Of a stretch of 64,000 nucleotides of DNA, positions 18,074-25,516 are shown piece after piece; within the stretch, counting starts at the first letter, position 1; the number at the start of each line of letters is the position of its first letter. The position numbers and the translations under genes are program-made. Source of the DNA: an uncultured Flavobacteriales bacterium (GTDB lineage: Bacteria; Bacteroidota; Bacteroidia; Flavobacteriales_G; Salibacteraceae); the NCBI GenBank assembly GCA_943788145.1, contig CALSPD010000003.1:39780-103779 (forward strand), given 5' to 3'. The notes beneath the pieces are model-generated. The model searched no databases and was not told the origin of the DNA. It saw only the letters and a list, made by a program, of their open reading frames with translations.

Positions 18074-18619
18074 ATGAATTATCTAAAAAACACCGCCTTA
18101 ATTTCTCTCATACTAATCTCAATTGGTTGCAAGCGTGACAAAGACGACCCAACCGATCCCATTGACATCAATGAAGAAGAGCTAATAACCTCCGTGGTTT
18201 TGCATTTTAATGACACCGAAAGCGGAGTTCAGTTTTCTTCAGGATGGAGAGATTTAGACGGACCAGGCGGAAATTCTCCTGTCATTGATTCTATCATCCT
18301 AGAAACGAATTCGATTTACGATGTCACGCTTCAATTCTTGGATGAATCCAAAAATCCTAGCACGGACATAACGGAGGAAATAAAAAATGAAGACCAAGAG
18401 CATTTGCTTTGTTTCGAAACCTCGAATTCGCTGGTCGCGATCGAACGCACCGATTCAGATGGCCAATTTGAAGTCGGGCTTTTATCAAAATGGATCTCTG
18501 AAAAAACTGGGGATGGAAGCATTAGCGTTTCTCTCAAACATCAACCCAATGTGAAAGATGGAACATGTAATCCAGGAGAGACAGATGTTGAGGTGGAATT
18601 TCCGCTGATCGTGGAATAA
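18074..18619 (+). CDS. Lipoprotein encoded after the TonB receptor
   Basis: This 181-residue protein has a lipoprotein signal (LISLILISIGC, Cys about 19) followed by an acidic linker (KRDKDDPTDPIDINEEE). A beta-rich domain contains VVLHFNDTESGVQFSSGWRD and a C-terminal QPNVKDGTCNPGETDVEVEF. Proteins of this type recur directly downstream of this class of TonB receptor in Bacteroidota, so it may be a surface-exposed or periplasmic partner for substrate capture. That role is inferred from position, and no named domain was recognised. It starts 11 bases after the receptor stop and ends at a strong terminator. Confidence 0.78.
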   Translation: MNYLKNTALISLILISIGCKRDKDDPTDPIDINEEELITSVVLHFNDTESGVQFSSGWRDLDGPGGNSPVIDSIILETNSIYDVTLQFLDESKNPSTDITEEIKNEDQEHLLCFETSNSLVAIERTDSDGQFEVGLLSKWISEKTGDGSISVSLKHQPNVKDGTCNPGETDVEVEFPLIVE

Positions 18620-18622
18620 ATA

Positions 18623-18665
18623 GAAAAGGGGGACGATTGTTGATTCATCGCCCCCTTCTTTTTTC
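18623..18665. terminator. Bidirectional terminator between convergent genes
   Basis: The imperfect hairpin gaaaaggggg-a-cgat / atcg-ccccc-ttc has a T-run on the plus side and an A-run on the other. It lies between the lipoprotein stop (18619, plus) and the cytochrome c peroxidase stop (18675, minus). Confidence 0.75.
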
Positions 18666-18674
18666 AAAAAAAAA

Positions 18675-19736
18675 CTATTCTGTTATTGCCAGCGGATTGA
18701 CCTTGTATTGAGCCGGCACTTCACCTGTGAGTGATTCTAAAAATGCAACCACATTTTTCACTTCATCCTTGTTCATTTTATAGTCGAGCTGAACCTCGGC
18801 CATGATTTTCACCGCCTCAGACAGATCACTCACACTGCCGTCATGAAAATAAGGATGTGTCTTGTCAATGTTCCTCAATGAAGGCACTTTAAACATGTAA
18901 TTATCAAATTCATCATCTGTTTGTTCGGCCAGGCCTTTGTCATGTTTTTCGCTACCTGTAGCTTCCCAATAAGGTTTATGCACACCAAAGCGTTGCATCT
19001 GATTCCCACCTAACAGAGGGCCGTTGTGACACGATGTGCAACCGATTAAGGTGAAGGAAAGCATGCCTTTTTTTTCTTGCAAGGTCAATGCCGACTTATC
19101 GCCTTTCATATAGGCGTCAAATCGCGAAGGAGTCAAAAGTTGACGCTCAAACACCCCAATTGCATTGCGCATATTGGTATAGGTAAACGGATTTTTATCC
19201 CCTGGGTAGGCTTCGGCAAACAGTTGCTTGTAGAGATCAATTTCCGACAAGCGCTTTTCCACGTCCTTTTCGCTCGGCATATTCATTTCAACCGGATTCA
19301 AGACAGGACCACCAGCTTGTTCTTCTACATCTTTCATTCTACCATCCCAAAACTGGCTTGTGTGCAAGGCAGCATTTAAAGTTGTTGGTGAGTTCCGCTC
19401 TCCATTCTGACCTAAATCGCCAGGACTCGTTGGCAAATTATCTACACCATAAGTGTTCAAATTATGGCAAGAGTTGCAACTATTGTTTCCCGTTAAAGAC
19501 ATTCGCGTGTCATAATAAAGGGCGTGACCCAGTTTAATTTTTGCTGGGGTTATTTCGTTTTCAGGATTTGGCGCAGCTGATGGAAGTGCAGCATACAAAC
19601 TCATGTGTTCGGCTAGTTTACCATCATAAATTTTACTGTCCTTTTCTTCTGAAGATGCTTCAGTTTCTTTAGGTGCGTCAGAACCGCAGGAAGAAAGGAT
19701 AAACGCAAGAGCAAAGAGTGGATAATATACTTTCAT
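18675..19736 (-). CDS. Di-haem cytochrome c peroxidase (CCP/MauG family) lipoprotein
   Basis: This 353-residue periplasmic enzyme reduces hydrogen peroxide with electrons from c-type cytochromes. Two haem-binding motifs are visible: CNSCH (about 87-91) and CTSCH (about 233-237). The family phrases KLGHALYYDTRMSLTGN, GERNSPTTLNAALHTSQFWDG and PYFHDGSVSDLSEAV are also present. The signal LALAFILSSC ends in a lipobox Cys (about 17), so the protein is membrane-anchored. Length and motif spacing match bacterial CCPs. The gene is monocistronic. A palindrome resembling a Crp/Fnr site sits about 50-60 bases upstream of the start, as expected for oxygen- or redox-controlled expression. Confidence 0.95.
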   Translation of the reverse strand: MKVYYPLFALAFILSSCGSDAPKETEASSEEKDSKIYDGKLAEHMSLYAALPSAAPNPENEITPAKIKLGHALYYDTRMSLTGNNSCNSCHNLNTYGVDNLPTSPGDLGQNGERNSPTTLNAALHTSQFWDGRMKDVEEQAGGPVLNPVEMNMPSEKDVEKRLSEIDLYKQLFAEAYPGDKNPFTYTNMRNAIGVFERQLLTPSRFDAYMKGDKSALTLQEKKGMLSFTLIGCTSCHNGPLLGGNQMQRFGVHKPYWEATGSEKHDKGLAEQTDDEFDNYMFKVPSLRNIDKTHPYFHDGSVSDLSEAVKIMAEVQLDYKMNKDEVKNVVAFLESLTGEVPAQYKVNPLAITE

Positions 19737-19754
19737 AGGTGTGGAATTGGTTCG

Positions 19755-19799
19755 CGAAGTTAGTCAGACTCAAAATGACTTTGCGTGATGTGTATCACA
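19755..19799 (-). promoter_or_regulatory. Crp/Fnr-like operator and -7 element of the cytochrome c peroxidase gene
   Basis: The palindrome gtgaTGTGTAtcac (19785-19798, one base from the TGTGA-N6-TCACA consensus) lies upstream of the peroxidase start at 19736. On the minus strand a TAACTTCG (19755-19762, one mismatch to the Bacteroidota TAnnTTTG box) follows. The implied transcription start lies about 40 bases from the palindrome centre, the class II activator position. The positions are seen; the function is inferred. Confidence 0.5.
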
Positions 19800-19829
19800 A
19801 ACATCCAAGCCCAAGAAATAGTTCAATTC

Positions 19830-20022
19830 CTAGTTAAAAACGAAGCGTAATAGGGCGGACACAATGGGCAGCCCGATCGAAATCAGTTTATCTCTCACCG
19901 CCACATTCACAGCTTCCACTCTATTGTGTACTTGCAGTTTCTGGTAGATATTCTCGATGTGCTTTCGAACGGTTTTCGGACTAATAAACAAGACTTCCGC
20001 AATTTGATTGTTGGTCAATGCT
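19830..20022 (-). pseudogene. LuxR-type HTH remnant cut by an insertion sequence
   Basis: This is the C-terminal part of a LuxR/GerE helix-turn-helix (LTNNQIAEVLFISPKTVRKH, then IENIYQKLQVHNRVEAV), ending with a short hydrophobic tail. The reading frame runs straight into the insertion-sequence end at 20023, where a 5-6 residue artificial N-terminus would be read from IS DNA. Joining the DNA across the IS (using one GCT copy) extends the frame by only about 20 codons (LPTNKEIKIHSIA) before a stop. That stretch looks like the start of the same HTH with residues missing. The locus therefore seems to be the remnant of a response-regulator gene that was already decayed or was deleted after insertion. 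Confidence 0.75.
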
Positions 20023-20033
20023 GTCCTAAATAA
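20023..20033. repeat. Left terminal inverted repeat of the IS4-family element
   Basis: The sequence gtcctaaataa is the exact reverse complement of the right end at 21332-21342. Identity stops after 11 bases. Confidence 0.85.
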
Positions 20034-20093
20034 TTTCAAACGAAGATCTAACCTCCTTATTTGATTGAATTAGGGCTAATATAGTAGCCAGTA

Positions 20094-21263
20094 CTAAAAA
20101 AGAACCCCTTGGATACAATTTGGTGGTGCTTTTGAATGGTCATCAAAGGGCTTGTCAAGCCATTTTTGGAGTTCTATTTTGACGAAAATATTTAGCCTGA
20201 TAAATGCAACCAGATTAGATAGCTGCCAACCATATTTTGCCGTTGCTTTCATCACTTTGAGTAGTAAAATAGTGATCAAAGCTGTCCATATTTGGATCAT
20301 CACCGCGTTTTTAGACGTCCCTATAAAGGTTTTAATGTGTAGCAACTGTTTGATGTCTCTGAAAAACATCTCTATTTCCCATCTTGATTTATAAAGGTCT
20401 CCGATTGTTTTTGCGGCCCAGGCCAAATTGTTGGTGATCAGTTCTATGGTCTGCTTATTTTTTTCATCCCATACAGCCACTCGTCTGAGGCTTCCCTGAT
20501 ACTTTGCCTTGGTTTGCGGGTTGACTAACTCAATTTCTTGATCGATTAGGACGTTTTGAGCCGTATTCTGAGGTAAATCCCGTTCATTAAGAACGGTGTA
20601 TTTTAAATTATGCTTATGCCTAATGACAAAGAACACCCCGTTGCTGTCCCAAACGTTGAGCATAGGAAAGTCGTTGTAATATCTGTCAGCCACCACCACC
20701 GAACCTTTTTCTAAAGGGATATTATACGCTCCTTTATTGTCGGCCACACTTCCTTCTGTAATATTCACATAAACAGGTAGTTTACCATCATATTCTAACA
20801 GGGTGTGCATTTTAACAGCTCCTTTTTTAGTACGAAATGTAGCCCAATCAAACATCGAAAGGCACAAACTAATGACCGTTGCGTCCAACAAGTAGACAGG
20901 TACCTTGATCTTCAGTTTGACTCGTTTCAAGGCAGCCTGCTGTCCTAAACTCTGTAGGAGAGAATAATAGAGTTCTTTGAATAAATCAGCGTCCCTTCGC
21001 TTATTTTGATAACTGATACTCGACTTCGATGGAGCTTTAATAATGCCCAAATGGTTGAGATTACCGGTGGCGGAGCGCAGCCCATTAGAAATATCTCGAA
21101 CTGAGGTGCTCTTCGCAAAATGGCAGAAAAGCATGGAGACAAGGTGTGTCCAGCTATCAAAACCCTTACAACCCTTATCCGTCTGCTTTTGGGTTACTAA
21201 TTTTTTGAAAATAGATCGATCAACCTTTTGGATGATCTGCGAAAACATTGTAATATTACCCAT
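20094..21263 (-). CDS. IS4-family transposase with DUF4372 N-terminal domain
   Basis: This is a 389-residue DDE transposase. The N-terminal DUF4372 region (about 5-75) has FSQIIQKVDRSIFKKLV and GFDSWTHLVSMLFCHFA. The catalytic core shows the first Asp in VYLLDATVISLCLSMFDW, the second in VVVADRYYNDFPML, and the IS4 signature Y-(2)-R-(3)-E-(6)-K in YKSRWEIEMFFRDIKQ. It appears full length with no internal stops. The start may be the M at residue 6 (21248), which directly precedes the conserved FSQII segment. It lies inside an element with clear inverted repeats and is the only gene of the element. Confidence 0.95.
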   Translation of the reverse strand: MGNITMFSQIIQKVDRSIFKKLVTQKQTDKGCKGFDSWTHLVSMLFCHFAKSTSVRDISNGLRSATGNLNHLGIIKAPSKSSISYQNKRRDADLFKELYYSLLQSLGQQAALKRVKLKIKVPVYLLDATVISLCLSMFDWATFRTKKGAVKMHTLLEYDGKLPVYVNITEGSVADNKGAYNIPLEKGSVVVADRYYNDFPMLNVWDSNGVFFVIRHKHNLKYTVLNERDLPQNTAQNVLIDQEIELVNPQTKAKYQGSLRRVAVWDEKNKQTIELITNNLAWAAKTIGDLYKSRWEIEMFFRDIKQLLHIKTFIGTSKNAVMIQIWTALITILLLKVMKATAKYGWQLSNLVAFIRLNIFVKIELQKWLDKPFDDHSKAPPNCIQGVLF

Positions 21264-21331
21264 GAGAGAGGTTGTTTTTGGTGCAAACCCAAAATATACG
21301 TTTTGGGCAAAAACTTCAGCCTCTCTCTTTT

Positions 21332-21342
21332 TTATTTAGGAC
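21332..21342. repeat. Right terminal inverted repeat of the IS4-family element
   Basis: The sequence ttatttaggac is the exact reverse complement of the left end at 20023-20033. A second copy of gct follows it. Confidence 0.85.
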
Positions 21343-21460
21343 GCTATTGAATGGATTTTAATTTCTTTATTCGTGGGCAAAGTTGGTAAAAGGCCTTAAT
21401 CGTACTTAAAAACAATTCGAAGTTCAACGCATTTTATAATTTTCAAGCAAAATCTATCCT

Positions 21461-23248
21461 TTGAAAACCAGAAGCCAACTCTTCACACTCCTATTTATGC
21501 TGAGTGTAATTACAAACCTAAGTGCCCAATGCAATAATCTACTCGTAAATGGCGATGCTAGTGCAGGCTTAACCGGTTGGAATTTCTCCACCGGCACGGG
21601 AACAACATGGGTCACCCAAAACAGTACGTATGGACCCGCCTTTGTTGCTTCCTACAATTGGACTACAAAATACCAAGTGATCGATCTTTACGCTCTAGGA
21701 TATACGTCTCAGTACCTTGATCAAGAGCCATTGGTTTCTTTTAGTCAAATGTTTCATGGTCACGCTACGAATTATGCAGACAAATACTATTATAAAATCG
21801 AACTCAAAAACGCTTCCAATCAGTTGATGGATAGCTACAATTACGGCACACAGAGTTCCCCAATTACAACAACATCAAATTGGGACACCGTTGCCGGAAA
21901 CTTCTCAGCTTACGGAACAGGGTTGAGGTATATCCGCGTTGAATGTGGGGGTGATGATGCTGAATTTTGGGCAGGAAACTATGGGACAATTATCGATAAC
22001 AGTGTTGTCAGTATAGCCGAAGTATTGAACGTTGGTATTTGCAGCGGATCATATTCGTTCAATAATCAAACGCTGACGTCAACCGGAACATATACCGGCA
22101 ATTTTGAAGGCACCTATGGCTGTGATTCAATTGTTGTCTTGAATTTACATGTAGGTCCATATAACATAGATGACACCTTCAACTTATGTCAGGGCGATAC
22201 ATTTTTCTATGATAGTCAAGCGTATACAAGCGACACAACGCTTTCAGGAGCATTCACTTCCTCCTTTGGATGCGATTCAAACATTAGCTATGAGGTCAAT
22301 TTCATCCCTTTGTTTGACGATACCATTTGGGCGGGAATTTGCCCAGGAGAATTTTATGTTTTTGGTGGGCAATCGATTTTCACACCGGGCACTTATATTG
22401 ATGTTTTTACCAGTCAGTACGGCTGTGATTCAAATGTGGTTTTAGAGTTAAGTGCCAATCCCGCTCAATATGAAAATCATACCGACTATATGTGTGACAG
22501 CACGACCTACGATTTTGGAGGTATTCCGCTGACCTCACCGGGAACCTATTTTAATGTATTCACAAATACATCGGGCTGCGACTCCATCGTCAATTTGACT
22601 TTACTTCAATCCTATTCACATAATCTTGAGGTTGCACATACCTTATGCCCTGACGACACCTTTTATTTCGGAACTCAAGTAATAACCGAGTCTGGAACCT
22701 ATCAAGAAACCTTCTTCACACAAAATGGCGGTTGCGACTCCCTTGTCATTCTTGACGTTACGGCACGAGAACTAAACTTACAAGTTCAGGTGACGCCTAC
22801 CCAACTTAAATCGTTGGAATCCGAACCCGGGACCAACTATCAGTGGCTCAACTGCAATGAAGGATTTAATCCGATCGTAGGAGCAAACAGCAATGTATTT
22901 ACACCAAGCTATGGTGGAAGCTATGCGGTTAGAATAAGCAAGTCAGGCCTATGTATTGACACGTCAAACTGCAAAGATTTTATTCCGCTGGGTATAGCTG
23001 ATTTTCAGCATAACGGTCTAAGTGTTTTTCCAAATCCCGCGGAAGATGAAATAATAGTGGAAGCAAATGTTGGACAACGTTTCGAAAGTGTTGAATTGCG
23101 CGATATGCTCGGTCGAATCATTTGGGCTCAACCAAATGACCAACTCAACCGCATAGCCATAGACCTTTCCGCTTTAGAGTCTGGATCCTATTTATTGGTA
23201 GTAGCATCTAACGGTCAATCATTTCAAGAGATTGTTGTAAAAAAATAG
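21461..23248 (+). CDS. Secreted protein with FBA-type (F-box-associated) domain, Cys repeats and T9SS sorting domain
   Basis: This 595-residue protein has a TTG start and a signal peptide (TLLFMLSVITNLSAQ). Residues about 26-187 match the F-box-associated (FBA) fold: NLLVNGDASAGLTGW, then KYQVIDLYALGYTSQYLD, then YGTGLRYIRVECGGDDAEFW and AGNYGTIIDNSVV. In eukaryotes this jelly-roll domain binds N-glycans or glycoproteins (Fbs1/FBXO2, NCCRP1). Five Cys-containing repeats of about 50 residues follow (22031-22766), each ending near GCDS. The C-terminus is a type A T9SS domain (LSVFPNPAEDEIIVE, ESGSYLLVVASNG). It is probably a surface-attached carbohydrate- or glycoprotein-binding protein; binding is inferred from the domain. 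The GNAT gene follows after 2 bases. Confidence 0.85.
   Translation: MKTRSQLFTLLFMLSVITNLSAQCNNLLVNGDASAGLTGWNFSTGTGTTWVTQNSTYGPAFVASYNWTTKYQVIDLYALGYTSQYLDQEPLVSFSQMFHGHATNYADKYYYKIELKNASNQLMDSYNYGTQSSPITTTSNWDTVAGNFSAYGTGLRYIRVECGGDDAEFWAGNYGTIIDNSVVSIAEVLNVGICSGSYSFNNQTLTSTGTYTGNFEGTYGCDSIVVLNLHVGPYNIDDTFNLCQGDTFFYDSQAYTSDTTLSGAFTSSFGCDSNISYEVNFIPLFDDTIWAGICPGEFYVFGGQSIFTPGTYIDVFTSQYGCDSNVVLELSANPAQYENHTDYMCDSTTYDFGGIPLTSPGTYFNVFTNTSGCDSIVNLTLLQSYSHNLEVAHTLCPDDTFYFGTQVITESGTYQETFFTQNGGCDSLVILDVTARELNLQVQVTPTQLKSLESEPGTNYQWLNCNEGFNPIVGANSNVFTPSYGGSYAVRISKSGLCIDTSNCKDFIPLGIADFQHNGLSVFPNPAEDEIIVEANVGQRFESVELRDMLGRIIWAQPNDQLNRIAIDLSALESGSYLLVVASNGQSFQEIVVKK
22031..22766 (+). repeat. Five tandem coding repeats of about 50 codons
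   Basis: The repeats are protein-level modules starting near GICSGSYSF, NLCQGDTFFY, GICPGEFYVF, MCDSTTYDFG and LCPDDTFYFG. Each has a G-T-Y or similar middle and a closing GCDS followed by a beta strand. The DNA copies are diverged. The two conserved Cys per repeat suggest one disulfide per module. Confidence 0.75.
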
Positions 23249-23250
23249 TA

Positions 23251-23712
23251 ATGTCGATTTCAACTGTTTTGGTAAGAAAAGGCGAACAGAAAGACATCCC
23301 AGCCATTTTAGAACTCATTAAGGAATTGGCCTTATACGAAAACAGCCCCGAATCGGTGAAAATGACGGAGGACGAGCTGCTTAAACATGGATTTGGCACG
23401 CATCCCGAATTTGAATTTCTGGTGGCCGAGGTGGATGGCTCGGTTCAGGGAATGGCTTTCTATTACTATTGTTTTTCCACCTGGCGCGGTCGCTATTTGT
23501 ACTTGGAAGATTTGATCGTTCGGCAGTCGTTTCGTAGGCTGGGTCTTGGATCAAAGCTGTTTGAAGCCACCATTGAAACTGCAAAATCGCAAACCTGCCG
23601 GCAAATGGGTTGGCAAGTGTTAGATTGGAACGAACCCGCCATTAATTTCTATAAGAAATATGAAGCAAAACTCGATGGCGAATGGATCAATGGCAGGTTT
23701 TACTTCGAATAA
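23251..23712 (+). CDS. GNAT N-acetyltransferase, spermidine/diamine acetyltransferase-like
   Basis: This 153-residue acetyl-CoA-dependent acetyltransferase carries the family features VRKGEQKDIPAILELIKELA near the start, LYLEDLIVRQSFRRLGLGSK with the acetyl-CoA loop (R-R-L-G-L-G), and WQVLDWNEPAINFYKKYEAK. The order and spacing match the SSAT-like (spermidine/spermine or thialysine) branch, so a diamine or amino-acid amine is the likely acceptor. It begins 2 bases after the FBA-domain gene stop on the same strand, probably by chance packing rather than a functional link. Length is normal for the family. Confidence 0.9.
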   Translation: MSISTVLVRKGEQKDIPAILELIKELALYENSPESVKMTEDELLKHGFGTHPEFEFLVAEVDGSVQGMAFYYYCFSTWRGRYLYLEDLIVRQSFRRLGLGSKLFEATIETAKSQTCRQMGWQVLDWNEPAINFYKKYEAKLDGEWINGRFYFE

Positions 23713-23796
23713 CCTACGCAGTTTCTGACAATAGATTGCTAAAAGCTATTCCGTCATAAAAACAAGCAATTGCTTTCATTTCTTCATCTTCGCTAC

Positions 23797-25056
23797 ATGA
23801 AGGTGTTCAAATTTGGCGGTGCATCTGTGAAGGATGCTGCTGGGGTCAAGAACCTAGCACAAATTATCAAAAGCTTTGATCAACTAGAGCTATTTATTGT
23901 GGTCAGTGCTATGGGCAAAACCACTAACGTGCTGGAAGGTGTGGTGAAAGCTTATATAGCAAAGCGTGATTGGGCTGAAGTGTTGAATGGGGTTTTTGAT
24001 GCCCACCTTAAGGTTTTAAACGAATTGGTGGATGAGCATGGAGACGGCCATGAAGCCATTGAGAAGATTAAGCATTACGCCCACACTTTTCTCGAACAGG
24101 ACAATGAATCTGAATACGACTTCCTCTACGATCAAATCGTTTCGATTGGCGAAATCCTTTCCTCTAAAATCATTGCTGCTTATCTAAACCATCAAGGTTT
24201 ATCATGCGCGTGGCTAGATGCACGCAAGCTCATTCATACAGACAATAATTATCGCGCAGCTCGAGTGGATTGGGATAAAACGAGCGCATTGTGCCAAGAG
24301 GCATGGGGCAAAAAAGAAGCAAAACTTGTAGTGAGTCAAGGTTTCATTGGAGGAGGAGATCACAATAGAATGACCACCTTAGGCAGAGAAGGTTCCGACT
24401 TTTCGGCTGCCATTTTCGCCTATTGCTTGGATGCTGAGTCGGTGACAATTTGGAAAGACGTTCCAGGCGTTTTGAATGCCGATCCAAAGTATTTCAACAA
24501 CACGATATTATTACCAAACATCAGCTACCGGGAGGCAGTTGAATTGAGCTATTATGGCGCCAGCGTAATCCACCCAAAAACCATCAAACCGCTGGAAAAC
24601 AAATTGATCCCATTAAATGTCAAAAGCTTTTTACATCCGGAAGACACGGGTACGCTGATTAATAAAAATACTTCGGAGGACAGCAAAATAGCGAGCTATA
24701 TTTTCAAAGAGAATCAAGTCCTTTTGAGCGTTTCGAGCCGCGACTTCTCCTTTATCGTGGAAGAACATATGAGTGACATTTTCAATCGTTTTTCGAAGCA
24801 TAAGCTAAAAATCAACACCATGCAGAATTCCGCCATTAGCTTTTCTGTGAGTGTGGATGCGGACAAAGACAAACTGGATGCACTCATCGCGGATTTACAG
24901 CGAGACTACGCTGTTTTATACAACGATGGGCTAGAGCTGCTCACCATTCGACATTTCAACGATAAAATCGCGGAAGAGCTGGCCAAAGGCAAGGAAATAT
25001 TGTTGCAACAAAAGACGCGTCACACCTTGCGCATGTTGATGCGGAAACGTGGATAA
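23797..25056 (+). CDS. lysC: Aspartate kinase
   Basis: This is a monofunctional aspartokinase (419 aa) that phosphorylates L-aspartate, the first step to lysine, threonine, methionine and diaminopimelate. The N-terminal MKVFKFGGASVKDAAGVKN is the kinase signature. GREGSDFSAAIFAYCLDAE and WKDVPGVLNADPK complete the amino-acid kinase fold. A C-terminal regulatory region of about 140 residues (from about 290) corresponds to tandem ACT domains, so allosteric feedback is likely. The ATG at 23797 was chosen because it begins the conserved KFGGAS strand; an earlier frame start would add nine unrelated residues. The gene is a single transcription unit as far as seen. Confidence 0.94.
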   Translation: MKVFKFGGASVKDAAGVKNLAQIIKSFDQLELFIVVSAMGKTTNVLEGVVKAYIAKRDWAEVLNGVFDAHLKVLNELVDEHGDGHEAIEKIKHYAHTFLEQDNESEYDFLYDQIVSIGEILSSKIIAAYLNHQGLSCAWLDARKLIHTDNNYRAARVDWDKTSALCQEAWGKKEAKLVVSQGFIGGGDHNRMTTLGREGSDFSAAIFAYCLDAESVTIWKDVPGVLNADPKYFNNTILLPNISYREAVELSYYGASVIHPKTIKPLENKLIPLNVKSFLHPEDTGTLINKNTSEDSKIASYIFKENQVLLSVSSRDFSFIVEEHMSDIFNRFSKHKLKINTMQNSAISFSVSVDADKDKLDALIADLQRDYAVLYNDGLELLTIRHFNDKIAEELAKGKEILLQQKTRHTLRMLMRKRG

Positions 25057-25088
25057 ACTAAAATTTTTTCTCTGAAATTATAAATGTG

Positions 25089-25123
25089 CGCATTGTTATT
25101 CAACTTTTAATCGTAACATTGCG
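25089..25123. promoter_or_regulatory. Inverted repeat upstream of arsR-like gene, possible operator
   Basis: The arms cgcattgtta (25089-25098) and taacattgcg (25114-25123) match at 9 of 10 positions, with centres 25 bases apart. They end directly before the first possible ATG (25124). The placement fits autorepression by the ArsR-type protein; function is inferred. Confidence 0.4.
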
Positions 25124-25480
25124 ATGAAACAATTAAAGACAGTAATGGGCCTAGCAAAAACAGAAATATTCACGGATACCCAAAATGAAATTGCATCGAT
25201 CGCAAAAGCGTTTGGACATCCTGCCCGTGTAGCAATTTTGCAGCACCTCTTCAAAATAAACACCTGTGTTTGTGGCGATTTGGTCAATGAAATAGGGCTA
25301 GCTCAACCTACCATTTCGCAACACTTGAAAGAGCTAAAAATGCTCGGCTTGATCAAAGGAAACGTGGAAGGAACGAGTGTTTGCTATTGCATTCACAAGG
25401 ATAATTGGATCAAAATGAAAGCACTTATCAATACATTCTTAAACCAAGATAATGAAGCAAATGCCAGCTCTTGCTGCTAA
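25124..25480 (+). CDS. ArsR/SmtB-family transcriptional regulator
   Basis: This is a 118-residue winged-helix repressor of the metal/metalloid-sensing ArsR family. The recognition helix region is GLAQPTISQHLKELKMLGLI. A Cys pair CVC (about residues 48 and 50) lies at the start of the helix that holds the As(III) ligands in ArsR. Extra Cys occur at 87 and 89 (CYC) and as a terminal CC. This suggests thiol coordination of arsenite, antimonite or a similar soft metal, released from DNA on binding. A second ATG at 25145 is possible and would place the inverted repeat further from the start. It leads a plus-strand cluster with DUF6428, a methyltransferase and a MOSC protein. Confidence 0.92.
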   Translation: MKQLKTVMGLAKTEIFTDTQNEIASIAKAFGHPARVAILQHLFKINTCVCGDLVNEIGLAQPTISQHLKELKMLGLIKGNVEGTSVCYCIHKDNWIKMKALINTFLNQDNEANASSCC

Positions 25481-25516
25481 ATCTTCCTAATTGAACTCAC
25501 ATTTAAAACAAAAAAC

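Larger units (their letters stand above)
20023..21342. mobile_element. IS4-family insertion sequence (1320 bp)
   Basis: The element is bounded by perfect 11-bp terminal inverted repeats, gtcctaaataa (20023-20033) and ttatttaggac (21332-21342). It is flanked by the direct repeat gct (20020-20022 and 21343-21345), which is a possible 3-bp target duplication. It contains a single transposase gene on the minus strand. The transposase is intact, so the copy could still be active. The element splits a LuxR-type HTH remnant. Confidence 0.88.
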
